Positions 25,356 through 33,760 of a stretch of DNA of 64,000 nt are shown in pieces (the stretch's first letter is position 1; each line of letters begins with the position of its first letter). Location: contig JAMOAY010000007.1 of NCBI GenBank assembly GCA_039908525.1, positions 1 to 64,000 of the forward strand, written 5' to 3'. Below the pieces are notes generated by a model that saw nothing but the letters and a program-made list of their open reading frames with translations, made no database searches and was not told the DNA's origin. A program made the position numbers and the translations under genes. The DNA comes from Magnetaquicoccus sp039908525. Its GTDB lineage: Bacteria > Pseudomonadota > Magnetococcia > Magnetococcales > Magnetaquicoccaceae.

Positions 25356-28300
25356 ACCTCTCAGCCGTTTGCGTCAAACGTCCGGTGGCCACCTCTCTGC
25401 TGACTCTGTGGGTGGTGCTGGCGGGTCTGCTCGGCCTGCATTGGCTGCCGGTGGCGCCCCTGCCCCAGGTGGATTTTCCCACCATCTCCGTGTCGGCCAG
25501 TCTGCCGGGCGCCAGCCCGGAGACCATGGCCGCCACCGTCGCCAGTCCCCTGGAGCGTACCCTGGGCCGTATCGCCGGGGTGACCGAAATCACCTCCTCC
25601 AGCAGTCTGGGCAGCAGTCGGGTCACCCTCCAGTTTGATTTGAGCCGCAACATCGATGGCGCCGCACGGGATGTACAGGCGGCCATCAACGCCGCCCGCA
25701 CCCTGCTCCCCTCCGGGTTGCCCTTCAATCCCACCTATCGCAAAGCCAACCCGGCCGACATGCCCATTCTGATCCTGGTTCTCACCTCGGAGCAGAAGAG
25801 CCAGGGCCAGATGTACGATCTGGCCGCCACGGTACTGGCCCAGAAGATCGCCCAGGTGGAGGGGGTGGGGCAGGTCAGCCTGGGCGGCAGCTCCCTGCCG
25901 GCCGTGCGGGTGGAGTTGGACCCCGGACGCCTCTACCATACGGGCATCGGGTTCGAGGAGGTACGGGCCGCCATCGCCGCCACCAACGCCAACCGCCCCA
26001 AAGGGGTGGTGGAGCAGGGGGATCGGCAGTGGAGCATCGATGCCAACGATCAAGCCACCCAGGCCGATCACTACCGGCCCATCATCATTCGCTGGCGCAA
26101 CCACGCCCCGGTGCGACTGGGGGATGTGGCAGAGGTGGTGGATTCGGTGCAGGATCTGCGCAATGCAGGGATTGCCAACGGCAAACCATCGGTTCTGCTG
26201 ATTATATCCCGGCAGCCGGGTGCCAATATCATCGACACTGTGGAACGGATTCACCGCCTCCTGCCGACGCTGCGGGGTTCCATACCCGCCGACATTGCCC
26301 TGGAGGTTTTGATCGACCGCACGCCGACCATCCGTGCCTCCCTGCGCGATGTGGAGCAAAGCCTGCTGGTTGCCATTGGACTGGTGATTCTGGTGGTCTT
26401 TCTGTTTCTGCAAAACGGGCGGGCGGCCCTGATCCCCTCCGTGGCGGTACCGGTCTCTCTGCTGGGCACTTTTGCGATCATGTACCTGCTGGGCTACAGT
26501 CTCAACAACCTCTCCCTGATGGCCCTCACCATCGCCACCGGGTTTGTGGTGGATGATGCCATCGTGGTTCTGGAGAATGTCACGCGCCATATGGATCGGG
26601 GGATGACCCCCATGCAGGCCACCTTGCAGGGGGTGCAGGAGGTCGGTTTCACCGTGCTTTCCATGAGTCTTTCCCTGGTGGCTGTGTTCATTCCCATTCT
26701 GGCCATGGGAGGCATCGTCGGGCGGATCTTTCGGGAGTTTGCGGTGACGTTGGGGGTGGCGGTGCTGGTTTCGTTGTTGGTCTCCCTGACCACCACCCCG
26801 GCCATGTGTGCCCGTCTGTTGCGTCCCGCCAGCCGAACAAACGGGAAGGAAGGATGGTTGGCCCGGAGTGGGGGGCGGATTTTTCAGGGTATTGTGCGCC
26901 ATTACGCACGCACCCTGGATTGGGCCTTGCGCCACTCCCTGCTGACCCTGCTGGGCCTGTTGTTGACCATCGGGTTGAATATCTATCTGTACACCACCAT
27001 TCCCAAAGGATTTTTCCCCCAGCAGGACATCGGCCGCCTCATCGGCACCATCCAGGGGGACCAGGGGATCTCCTTCCAGGCCATGCGGTTGAAGATGGAA
27101 AGATTCATGGCCGAAGTGCGCCAGGACCCGGCGGTGGAGCATGTGATTGCCTTCACCGGCGGGGGACAGCGCAACAGCGGCATGATGTTCGTCTCTCTCA
27201 AGCCCCGACAGGAACGGGGGGCCACCCTGGAGCAGGTGATGGGCCGCTTGCGCAAGAAGTTGGCTCATGAAGCGGGGGCCACCCTGACGCTTCAGGCCGC
27301 CCAGGAGATCCGGGTGGGAGGCAGACAGGGCAGCGCCACCTACCAGTACACGCTGCAATCCAGCGACCTGGAGGAGTTGCGCCATTGGGAGCCGACCATC
27401 CGCCGGGCTCTGGCCGCGTTGCCGCAGCTTGCCGATGTCAGCGGCGACCAGAATGATCGGGGTCTTTCCACTCTGGTAACATTGGACCGCGCCAGTGGCG
27501 CCCGGTTGGGCGTCACCCCACGCCTGCTGGACCTCACCCTCAACGATGCCTTCGGCCAACGGTTGGTCTCCACCATCTATACCCCGCTGAACCAGTATCG
27601 GGTGGTGATGGAGGCCGCACCTCCCTTTCTCCAGGATCCAGCCTCCCTGGGAGGCATCCATGTCAGCAACGCCCGTGGTTTCCAGGTGCCGTTGGATGCC
27701 ATCAGCCGGATCAGTGCCGGGGTGACGCCCCTGACGGTGAACCATCAAGGTTTGTTCGCTGCCTCCACCATCTCATTCAATCTGGCGCCCGGCGTAAGCC
27801 TGTCCCAGGCCACCCAGGCCATTGAAGAGAGTTTTGCCCGCCTGGGGACTCCGCTCCAGGGAGGATTCCAGGGCACGGCCAAGGTGTTCCATGCCTCGCT
27901 GGAGAACCAGCCATGGTTGATCATGGCTGCTCTGCTCTCGGTTTATATCGTCCTGGGTATTCTCTACGAAAGCTATATCCACCCCTTGACCATCCTCTCC
28001 ACCCTGCCCTCGGCCGGGGTGGGGGCCCTGTTGGCCCTGATGGCCACAGGCCAGGATCTCAACCTCATGGCCATGATCGGTGTGGTGTTGCTGATCGGCA
28101 TTGTGAAAAAGAATGCCATTCTGATGATCGACTTTGCCATAGAGCGGGAACGAAGCCAGTCGCTTGCGCCCCGCGAGGCCATCCGCCAGGCCTGTCTGCT
28201 GCGTTTGCGACCCATCCTGATGACCACGCTGGCGGCTTTGTTCGGGGCACTGCCGCTGGCCCTGGGCAGTGGTGACGGTTCCGAACTGCGCCATCCTCTG

Positions 28301-28438
28301 GGCATCTCCATCGTCGGCGGACTGCTGCTCAGCCAGTTGCTGACCCTCTATACGACCCCTGTCGTCTATCTTTACCTGGACCGCCTGCGTTTGTGGGTAC
28401 AGCGACGTCGGATGTGTACCCAGGCTGTTTCTGCTTGA
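25352..28438 (+). CDS. mdtC: RND multidrug transporter subunit, MdtC-like
   Basis: 1028 residues. Starts at the ATG overlapping the previous stop. It has a complete RND architecture with CVKRPVATSLLTLWVVLAGL, LPGASPETMAATVASPLE, the TM4 aspartate pair in G-F-V-V-D-D-A-I-V-V-L-E-N, and GIVKKNAILMIDFAIE near the end. It is clearly paralogous to the preceding pump, and the two probably assemble together with the adaptor at 20862. The operon ends here, 16 nt before a convergent gene. Confidence 0.9.
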   Translation: MNLSAVCVKRPVATSLLTLWVVLAGLLGLHWLPVAPLPQVDFPTISVSASLPGASPETMAATVASPLERTLGRIAGVTEITSSSSLGSSRVTLQFDLSRNIDGAARDVQAAINAARTLLPSGLPFNPTYRKANPADMPILILVLTSEQKSQGQMYDLAATVLAQKIAQVEGVGQVSLGGSSLPAVRVELDPGRLYHTGIGFEEVRAAIAATNANRPKGVVEQGDRQWSIDANDQATQADHYRPIIIRWRNHAPVRLGDVAEVVDSVQDLRNAGIANGKPSVLLIISRQPGANIIDTVERIHRLLPTLRGSIPADIALEVLIDRTPTIRASLRDVEQSLLVAIGLVILVVFLFLQNGRAALIPSVAVPVSLLGTFAIMYLLGYSLNNLSLMALTIATGFVVDDAIVVLENVTRHMDRGMTPMQATLQGVQEVGFTVLSMSLSLVAVFIPILAMGGIVGRIFREFAVTLGVAVLVSLLVSLTTTPAMCARLLRPASRTNGKEGWLARSGGRIFQGIVRHYARTLDWALRHSLLTLLGLLLTIGLNIYLYTTIPKGFFPQQDIGRLIGTIQGDQGISFQAMRLKMERFMAEVRQDPAVEHVIAFTGGGQRNSGMMFVSLKPRQERGATLEQVMGRLRKKLAHEAGATLTLQAAQEIRVGGRQGSATYQYTLQSSDLEELRHWEPTIRRALAALPQLADVSGDQNDRGLSTLVTLDRASGARLGVTPRLLDLTLNDAFGQRLVSTIYTPLNQYRVVMEAAPPFLQDPASLGGIHVSNARGFQVPLDAISRISAGVTPLTVNHQGLFAASTISFNLAPGVSLSQATQAIEESFARLGTPLQGGFQGTAKVFHASLENQPWLIMAALLSVYIVLGILYESYIHPLTILSTLPSAGVGALLALMATGQDLNLMAMIGVVLLIGIVKKNAILMIDFAIERERSQSLAPREAIRQACLLRLRPILMTTLAALFGALPLALGSGDGSELRHPLGISIVGGLLLSQLLTLYTTPVVYLYLDRLRLWVQRRRMCTQAVSA

Positions 28439-28454
28439 CCCCGTTTCCTGTTCG

Positions 28455-30404
28455 TCACCCCGAGGATAGCCTCTCTTGCCACATCTCCAGCAAGCCTTTT
28501 TCCACCGAACGGGCATAATCCTGCGCCTGGCAGAGGGGGGAGGAGGCCAAACGATCCCGCAAGATGCGCCGCCAGAGGGAAAGAGCGGGCCGGTCTGCCG
28601 CAAGCTGCTGGATGGTGGTGAGCCAATCAATGGGATGGGTGGCCACCCACTGTTCCAAGCCACCATGGTACAACAGAGAGGCTGTCATACGACTGACAAA
28701 GCTGTCCCCCGCCAGGGTGACCACAGGCACTCCCATCCACAGGGCCTCAAAGGTGGTCGTGGCCCCGGTAAACGGATGGGTGTCCAGGGCGATATCCACC
28801 CCATGGTACCCCAACAGAGCATGCTGGGTATCGTTGCCTTGATCCAAAAAAATGCGCTCAGGATGGACACCCCGGTGGGCGAAGCCGTCCAGTATACGCC
28901 TCTGCAAGGCGTGGCTGCCGTAATAGTGCCGGTATCGCAACCGCAGGCGGGAGTCGGGCACGGCATGCAGAAGCCTGCTCCACATGTCAAGCACTTGGTT
29001 ATTGATCTTGCAGGGATTGTTGAATGAGCCAAAGGTGATGTGACCCCGCTCCAGGAGCGGTGGCGCACCCGTGTCGGGGGCGTCGACAATCGGTTCATAC
29101 TGGTAGAAAACAGGCAGATGGTACAGCTTTTCGGAATAGGGCTCCTTGCAACCAACGGGATGCAAATGGGTGTCGGTCAAAAAGTAATCCATCTCTGGAA
29201 ACGCAGAGGATGCCGCGTCGTGGTAGGAGATTTGCAGCGGTGCAGGGCGGTAGCGACACACCTCTATCCGGTTTCTGTCAAAATGACCTGCCAAAAACAG
29301 GACCACATCCACCTGCTCCTTACGCATCTGCTGAGCCAACTGCTGGTCACTCCAATCGTTGGTCCAGTGCCAGACGCTGGCCAGGGATTGCAACTGGTGG
29401 GTCATATCATCCACTCTCAGTCGTTCTGCATAGAAAAAAATTTCGAAAGATTGACGGTTTAAATATTTCAGCAAGGGCAGCACATTGCGCGCCACCGGGT
29501 GGTCGCGGAAATCGGAAGAGACCACGGCCAGCCGTTTGGGTCGGGGCTGGGGTGGGCGAGGGGGCAGGGGGCCACCTTCTGGAGCAGGCAGTCCGACCAC
29601 CATCTGGCATCGAAGCGCATGACGACGCGCCGGATCCAGGGAAGGAACATACAGCAACACCATGGAATAGCTGCCAATCAACCAAGTCGAATGGGGAAAA
29701 TCCTGCCAGGCGGCCTGCAAGCAGGCCAGAGACTCTTCCAGCATTCCCATGTAGAACAGGCAGAGTCCCCAGTTGGTGCGCGCGTATTCATGAGCGGCAC
29801 CCAGAGTCACAGCCTGCTGATAAGCCTCTACGGCCTCTTCAAACCGTTCCCGCTCCTGCAACAGTGTCCCCAGATTGTAGTGGACGCCGGCATCCTTTGG
29901 CTGGATGCGCAAGGCCAGTCGAAAAGAGTCCTCCGCCTCCTCAAAACGCTTCAACCCATGCAGGAGGACACCCAGATTGTTGTGGGCACCTGCGTGGGTT
30001 GGTTGAAGGCGCAAGGCTCGCCGATACAACGCCTCAGCCTCCTCGATCTGTTGCAGATTGTTCAGCAGCAGGCCGAGATTGTTGCAGGCACTGGCATGGT
30101 CTGGTTGGAGGCGCAAGGTCGTCCGGTAAGCCAGGGCGGCCTCCTCCCATCTCTGCAGGCTTTGCAGAAGCTTGCCAAGGTTGTAGCAGGTTTCGGCATG
30201 GCCTGGATTGACCCGCAGGAAGAGTTGCCAACATGTGATGGCACGTTCAGGAGCGCCAAGCTGCATCCAGCAAAATCCGGCCAGATTGAGAAACTCCGGA
30301 GATACCCCGCTGTTGTGTGCCATCTCCTCTCGCATGAGCGCCAACGCTGCCGGGTACTGACCCGCCTCATACAGAGCCAATGCTTTTTGCAGAATGGACA
30401 TCAT
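28455..30404 (-). CDS. TPR protein with O-GlcNAc-transferase-like catalytic domain
   Basis: 649 residues. Residues 1-235 are about six tetratricopeptide repeats with the N-N-L-G-x-L-L and A-x-x-x-Y-R-x-A-L-R-L-Q-P pattern. Residues 285-640 match the bacterial O-GlcNAc-transferase/SPINDLY-like domain (glycosyltransferase family 41): SSDFRDHPVARNVLPLL, YHDAASSAFPEMDYFLTD, F-G-S-F-N-N-P-C-K-I, and D-I-A-L-D-T-H-P-F-T-G-A-T-T-T-F-E-A-L-W-M-G-V-P-V-V-T-L near residue 560. Such enzymes transfer a sugar from a nucleotide sugar to serine or threonine of surface or flagellar proteins. A substrate is not shown; the giant surface protein 20 kb away is one candidate. The ATG overlaps the stop of a 19-residue upstream frame. 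Confidence 0.85.
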   Translation of the reverse strand: MMSILQKALALYEAGQYPAALALMREEMAHNSGVSPEFLNLAGFCWMQLGAPERAITCWQLFLRVNPGHAETCYNLGKLLQSLQRWEEAALAYRTTLRLQPDHASACNNLGLLLNNLQQIEEAEALYRRALRLQPTHAGAHNNLGVLLHGLKRFEEAEDSFRLALRIQPKDAGVHYNLGTLLQERERFEEAVEAYQQAVTLGAAHEYARTNWGLCLFYMGMLEESLACLQAAWQDFPHSTWLIGSYSMVLLYVPSLDPARRHALRCQMVVGLPAPEGGPLPPRPPQPRPKRLAVVSSDFRDHPVARNVLPLLKYLNRQSFEIFFYAERLRVDDMTHQLQSLASVWHWTNDWSDQQLAQQMRKEQVDVVLFLAGHFDRNRIEVCRYRPAPLQISYHDAASSAFPEMDYFLTDTHLHPVGCKEPYSEKLYHLPVFYQYEPIVDAPDTGAPPLLERGHITFGSFNNPCKINNQVLDMWSRLLHAVPDSRLRLRYRHYYGSHALQRRILDGFAHRGVHPERIFLDQGNDTQHALLGYHGVDIALDTHPFTGATTTFEALWMGVPVVTLAGDSFVSRMTASLLYHGGLEQWVATHPIDWLTTIQQLAADRPALSLWRRILRDRLASSPLCQAQDYARSVEKGLLEMWQERLSSG

Positions 30405-30460
30405 CTCCAGATTCCCCGCCGCAAGGCCTTGACCAAGAGTTTGCCAAAAAAATTCATCAT
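30401..30460 (-). CDS. 19-residue amphipathic peptide overlapping the TPR-glycosyltransferase start
   Basis: A short frame MMNFFGKLLVKALRRGIWR starts at 30460, five nucleotides after AAGGA, and stops at a TGA that overlaps the ATG of the TPR-glycosyltransferase gene. Its spacing and ribosome binding site look real. Four basic residues alternate with hydrophobic ones, giving an amphipathic helix. It may be a leader peptide that couples translation, or a membrane-active peptide. The coding status is uncertain because the frame is so short. Confidence 0.4.
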   Translation of the reverse strand: MMNFFGKLLVKALRRGIWR

Positions 30461-30724
30461 GGAGATCCTTCTCGCCTGCAAAAGTGAAACAGAATCCGGT
30501 GTCAGTGTATCACCCAGGCCGTCATTCAGCCACGGACGGCGCGCTCTGCTGCAGGACAGATGGATTGACCACGGAGCTCTCTGCGGACATGGCACACATG
30601 TTGATGAAACAGAGCAATAAGATCACCGAACCGTCAAGATGCTGACGAATTCTGGCTTCACCGGGCGCTGAACGCGACCGGTTGGCGCCCGAGCCATTCG
30701 CTTACCGAGAAAGGAGACCGTGCC
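30461..30724. other. Divergent control region, no further gene seen
   Basis: 264 nt between the 19-residue peptide and the 104-residue gene. A 7-bp inverted repeat (CGGGCGC at 30662-30668 and its complement at 30685-30691) lies just ahead of the AAGGAG site of the next gene. I see no convincing promoter boxes. Confidence 0.4.
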
Positions 30725-31039
30725 ATGTTTGATGAGATGTTTTTTGATTCCAACCCGATCGTGGTGAAAGAAACGGATGGTCGCCATCGGCTTTATTACC
30801 AGGCCACGGGCGAACTGTTCCTGAATTTCATGGGAGTTCCGGCGGATCATGGCGGGTATGAGACCGAGCGCCAGGCAATCAGCCAGGCAACACAGTTGAA
30901 TACCCGCTTGCGCATCATTCGGAAAATGGGTGGCATCAAACAAAAGGTCATCCATGAACGGGTTCTGGCACTGGCCCTGTGGCTGGATGGTGCCAAGTCT
31001 GTTGCAGAACGGGATGAATACGTCACAGCGATTGCATAG
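30725..31039 (+). CDS. Hypothetical 104-residue protein
   Basis: Starts at ATG with AAGGAG eight nucleotides upstream. The protein is soluble, with no signal peptide, membrane helix or cysteine cluster. The first third is beta-like (IVVKETDGRHRLYYQATGELFLNF), and the rest is helical and charged. I do not recognise the family. It sits between two TPR genes and ahead of a strong hairpin, so it is probably monocistronic. Confidence 0.6.
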   Translation: MFDEMFFDSNPIVVKETDGRHRLYYQATGELFLNFMGVPADHGGYETERQAISQATQLNTRLRIIRKMGGIKQKVIHERVLALALWLDGAKSVAERDEYVTAIA

Positions 31040-31048
31040 CCATCCTCC

Positions 31049-31070
31049 GGGGAGTGCCCAGGCACTCCCC
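31049..31070 (+). terminator. Hairpin after the 104-residue gene
   Basis: A perfect 9-10 bp stem (GGGGAGTGCC at 31049-31058, complement at 31061-31070) with a 2-4 nt loop lies 10 nt past the stop codon. There is no T-run after it, so it may be a weak terminator or an mRNA-stabilising hairpin before the TPR-methyltransferase. Confidence 0.45.
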
Positions 31071-31098
31071 TCCATCCATTCATCGACCCAGGTGTGTC

Positions 31099-32382
31099 AT
31101 GTCCAGAAATCGCGAGGCCATTGCCCTTTTCGCCGAGGGAAAAATATCCGAGGCACTCTCTGTCACCCGGGAGATCCTTGCGAACGCTACCGCTGCTCCG
31201 GACGTTGCCATGCTCAATCTGTCGGCCGCCTGTTACATGCAGTTGGAGAGACCGGAACGTGCCATCTCCTGCTGGCAGGAGGCCTTGAACATCCAGCCCT
31301 ACGCGGTGGATATTCACAACAATCTTGGCATCCTCCTGCAAAGGCAGAACCGGGTGGAAGAGGCGGAGGAGGCATTTCGAAAAGCACTCGACATCCAGCC
31401 GAATCGTGCCACGACGCTCTATAATTTTGGCCATTTTCTTCAGGAACAGAACCGTCTGGAAGAGGCCGAAGGGGCCTACCGTCAGGCCATCTCCCTGCAA
31501 CCGGACTTCGCGGGGGCACACAACAATCTGGGCAATCTGCTGAAGCGACAAAACCGGTTGGAAGACGCCTTCGCCGCCTATCGTCAGGCCATCTGCCTCC
31601 AGCCGGACAATGCCAAGGCGCTCTACAATCTGGGCGGTCTGTTGCACGAGTATAATCGTCTGGAGGAAGCAGAGGCTGTTTACCGTCAGGCGCTGGCGCT
31701 GGATCCGACCCTGATCGAGGGGGAGCACATGCTCTCGGCCATCCGCGGCGAACACCCCCCGCAGGCCCCGGAGCAGTATGTCAGGAATCTGTTCAATGCC
31801 TACGCTGACCATTTTGAAGAGAGTCTGGTGCAAAAGCTCCACTACGACATGCCGAGAATTTTGCACCAGATGCTGGAACAGACAATCGGAAAAGGCGTGC
31901 AGGTTTCCCGATGTGTGGATTTGGGCTGTGGCACCGGTCTGCTGGGCCAGCTGTTCCGGACTCTGTGTACGCACCTGGTGGGCATCGATCTGTCCGACAA
32001 AATGATCGCCCAGGCAGCGAAAAAGGCCATGTATGATCAACTGTATCTGGGCGATATCGTGGCCACTCTGCAGCAGATACCGGTCGGCGTCGATCTGTTT
32101 CTGGCGGCCGACGTGCTGGTCTATATCGGTGCGTTGCGCCCCCTGTTTCAAACCATCCAGGACAAAAGTTCCCCAGGGGCGCTGTTTGTGTTCTCCGTGG
32201 AACACCTGGAGAGCGGAGAGTACCTCCTGCGTCCTTCGGGGCGCTATGCCCACGCACGGGCATACATAGAGAGGTTGGCTCAGGAGCACCACTTTTCGAT
32301 GCTCCGCTTTGAGACCCATCCCTTGCGGTTGGAGCAGAACCAGATGATCACCGGTGGCGTCTACCTTCTGCAACGCAGCTAA
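31099..32382 (+). CDS. TPR repeat protein with SAM-dependent methyltransferase domain
   Basis: 427 residues from the ATG at 31099; an in-frame upstream GTG (31054) overlaps the hairpin and is unlikely. Residues 1-205 hold five or six TPR repeats (IHNNLGILLQRQNRVEEAEEAF and similar). Residues 225-420 hold a class I methyltransferase fold, with the SAM-binding motif C-V-D-L-G-C-G-T-G-L-L-G near residue 272, followed by GIDLSDKMIAQA. The product could methylate a protein docked on the TPR superhelix. It resembles the TPR-methyltransferase architectures seen near surface-polysaccharide and adhesin genes. The partner is unknown; the sibling TPR glycosyltransferase 0.7 kb away suggests related work. 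Confidence 0.8.
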   Translation: MSRNREAIALFAEGKISEALSVTREILANATAAPDVAMLNLSAACYMQLERPERAISCWQEALNIQPYAVDIHNNLGILLQRQNRVEEAEEAFRKALDIQPNRATTLYNFGHFLQEQNRLEEAEGAYRQAISLQPDFAGAHNNLGNLLKRQNRLEDAFAAYRQAICLQPDNAKALYNLGGLLHEYNRLEEAEAVYRQALALDPTLIEGEHMLSAIRGEHPPQAPEQYVRNLFNAYADHFEESLVQKLHYDMPRILHQMLEQTIGKGVQVSRCVDLGCGTGLLGQLFRTLCTHLVGIDLSDKMIAQAAKKAMYDQLYLGDIVATLQQIPVGVDLFLAADVLVYIGALRPLFQTIQDKSSPGALFVFSVEHLESGEYLLRPSGRYAHARAYIERLAQEHHFSMLRFETHPLRLEQNQMITGGVYLLQRS

Positions 32383-32448
32383 GCGATCGACTCCGGGGAA
32401 CCCGAAGCGGGCAGTCGGGCATGCGGTGGTGATGCCGTCGGCTCCGTT

Positions 32449-33501
32449 TCAATGTGTACCCGACAGGTCCGGTCCGAATACCTCTTCCAGAGCGCGGGCA
32501 TCCAGTACCAGATCGCCCCATTTTTCCAGGGTGTCCAAGTCAGCTGCAGAGATCCTTTTCTGGATTGCGGCAGGCAGTGCACCGAAACGCCGTGTCAACT
32601 GGCGCACGAGGAGCTTTGCCTCACCCTCCTGGCGTCCTTCCTGGCGTCCTTCCTGGCGTCCTTCCTGGCGTCCTTCCTGGCGTCCTTCCTGGCGTCCTTC
32701 CTGGCGACTTTTCTGTTCGACATCCTGCCAAATATCAACCGCTTCAGGCATCCTGAGCAGCTCTTCCCTTGGCATGGCCCGCATCATTGAGGCCAACCAC
32801 TCCCGGCGTCCCAAATCCATCACATACTCGGGGGTCAACCCGACCGGCTCTGCATTGTCCATCGTACCCTCCATGCGTATCTTTCTGATACCGAAGATGA
32901 CGTATTCGTGCTCAACCGATACGGTCGGCAAACAGCGTCGGTTTATGCATGCAAACGCCTTCTGCCACTCCTGCCGCCGACTGGCAAAGCACTTCCAGAT
33001 GGCATTGTGCGGTGCATCCGACAGCTCATTCAGCAGGATGACCTGCATCGAGCCGAGCATATGGACACTTGAAACGTAGACACCTGGCTTGTCGGTTGGA
33101 GCAAAGCCGTGTTTCTCCAATACATCCGTATTCGGCGTTCTCGAGAGCAGCAGACAGCTTTTGAGCTCTCCGGGTTTCAACCTCCGCTTGCCCCGGTAAA
33201 AATGACTGTCGGCAAAAAGCTGCGCAATGGTCTGATCCGTCAGGCTTTCCGTGAACTTGAACTCAAGCAGCAGCTCTCCGGCTGTCGTATCGCGCATCCC
33301 ATCCGCCAGCCAGACCCTTTGTCCCTCTGTCCAGACATCTCCTTCCCGGCGCAGCAGGATGATATCCGCCTTGGGAGAGCCGCTGACAACATCCACCTCT
33401 GTCTGGATGATGATGTCGACCATTGTCATAGGCTCTTCCAGCAACTGAGCCAACAGGCGGTGCCAGTGGGTTTTCTTGTCTGCGTCGGGAGGATCCGCCA
33501 T
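32449..33501 (-). CDS. PD-(D/E)XK nuclease-like protein with DUF4351-type C-terminus
   Basis: 350 residues. Residues 30-85 contain a nuclease-like core with D46 (K-A-D-I-I-L-L) and E80-F-K82 (L-L-E-F-K-F), as in the Rpn/PDDEXK putative-transposase families. Residues about 265-293 are seven RQEG tetrapeptide repeats. Residues 295-345 match DUF4351 (R-Q-L-T-R-R-F-G-A-L-P...LEKWGDLVLDARALEEVFG). Members of this group are probably accessory nucleases with recombination-promoting activity. It is divergent from rdrA over 259 nt, so it may share the defence island. Start at ATG 33501. Confidence 0.75.
   Translation of the reverse strand: MADPPDADKKTHWHRLLAQLLEEPMTMVDIIIQTEVDVVSGSPKADIILLRREGDVWTEGQRVWLADGMRDTTAGELLLEFKFTESLTDQTIAQLFADSHFYRGKRRLKPGELKSCLLLSRTPNTDVLEKHGFAPTDKPGVYVSSVHMLGSMQVILLNELSDAPHNAIWKCFASRRQEWQKAFACINRRCLPTVSVEHEYVIFGIRKIRMEGTMDNAEPVGLTPEYVMDLGRREWLASMMRAMPREELLRMPEAVDIWQDVEQKSRQEGRQEGRQEGRQEGRQEGRQEGRQEGEAKLLVRQLTRRFGALPAAIQKRISAADLDTLEKWGDLVLDARALEEVFGPDLSGTH
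32629..32700. repeat. Six perfect 12-bp tandem repeats
   Basis: CTGGCGTCCTTC occurs six times head to tail (32629, 32641, 32653, 32665, 32677, 32689), with a decayed unit after 32700. On the minus strand it encodes four-residue RQEG units of the nuclease-like protein. A multiple of three, it can expand or shrink without breaking the frame. Confidence 0.95.
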
Positions 33502-33760
33502 CTGTTCCTGTGCCCCGTGATATCCATGTCAACGGTTGCCCGAACCGTACGAGGAGGACTATGCCACCAACAGAAGGCCATTTCAACAGCTGGTTGTGGA
33601 TGGTTGAACATAAAAAACTGGCAGAAACGTAAAATTTTCTTGATTTTTGCGGGAGGGTTGGCGAACATGACGCCTCGATGGGTCAGATAAGCTGTTTTCT
33701 GGATTCCGACAACCATGGCGGTATCCATCCTGTTGTGTCGTCCAACTGCCCGGTGAGGTC
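33502..33760. other. Divergent intergenic region between nuclease-like gene and rdrA
   Basis: 259 nt, A/T-richer than the flanks around 33610-33645. It must hold the promoters of both divergent genes, but I cannot assign boxes with confidence. No other coding frame is convincing. Confidence 0.4.

Noticed and set aside
25361..27748. A 795-codon minus-strand frame over the second RND pump
   Set aside because: H/G/Q-rich shadow of a clearly coding gene on the other strand.
32629..32700. CRISPR array
   Set aside because: The 12-bp units are contiguous without spacers and lie in a coding frame.
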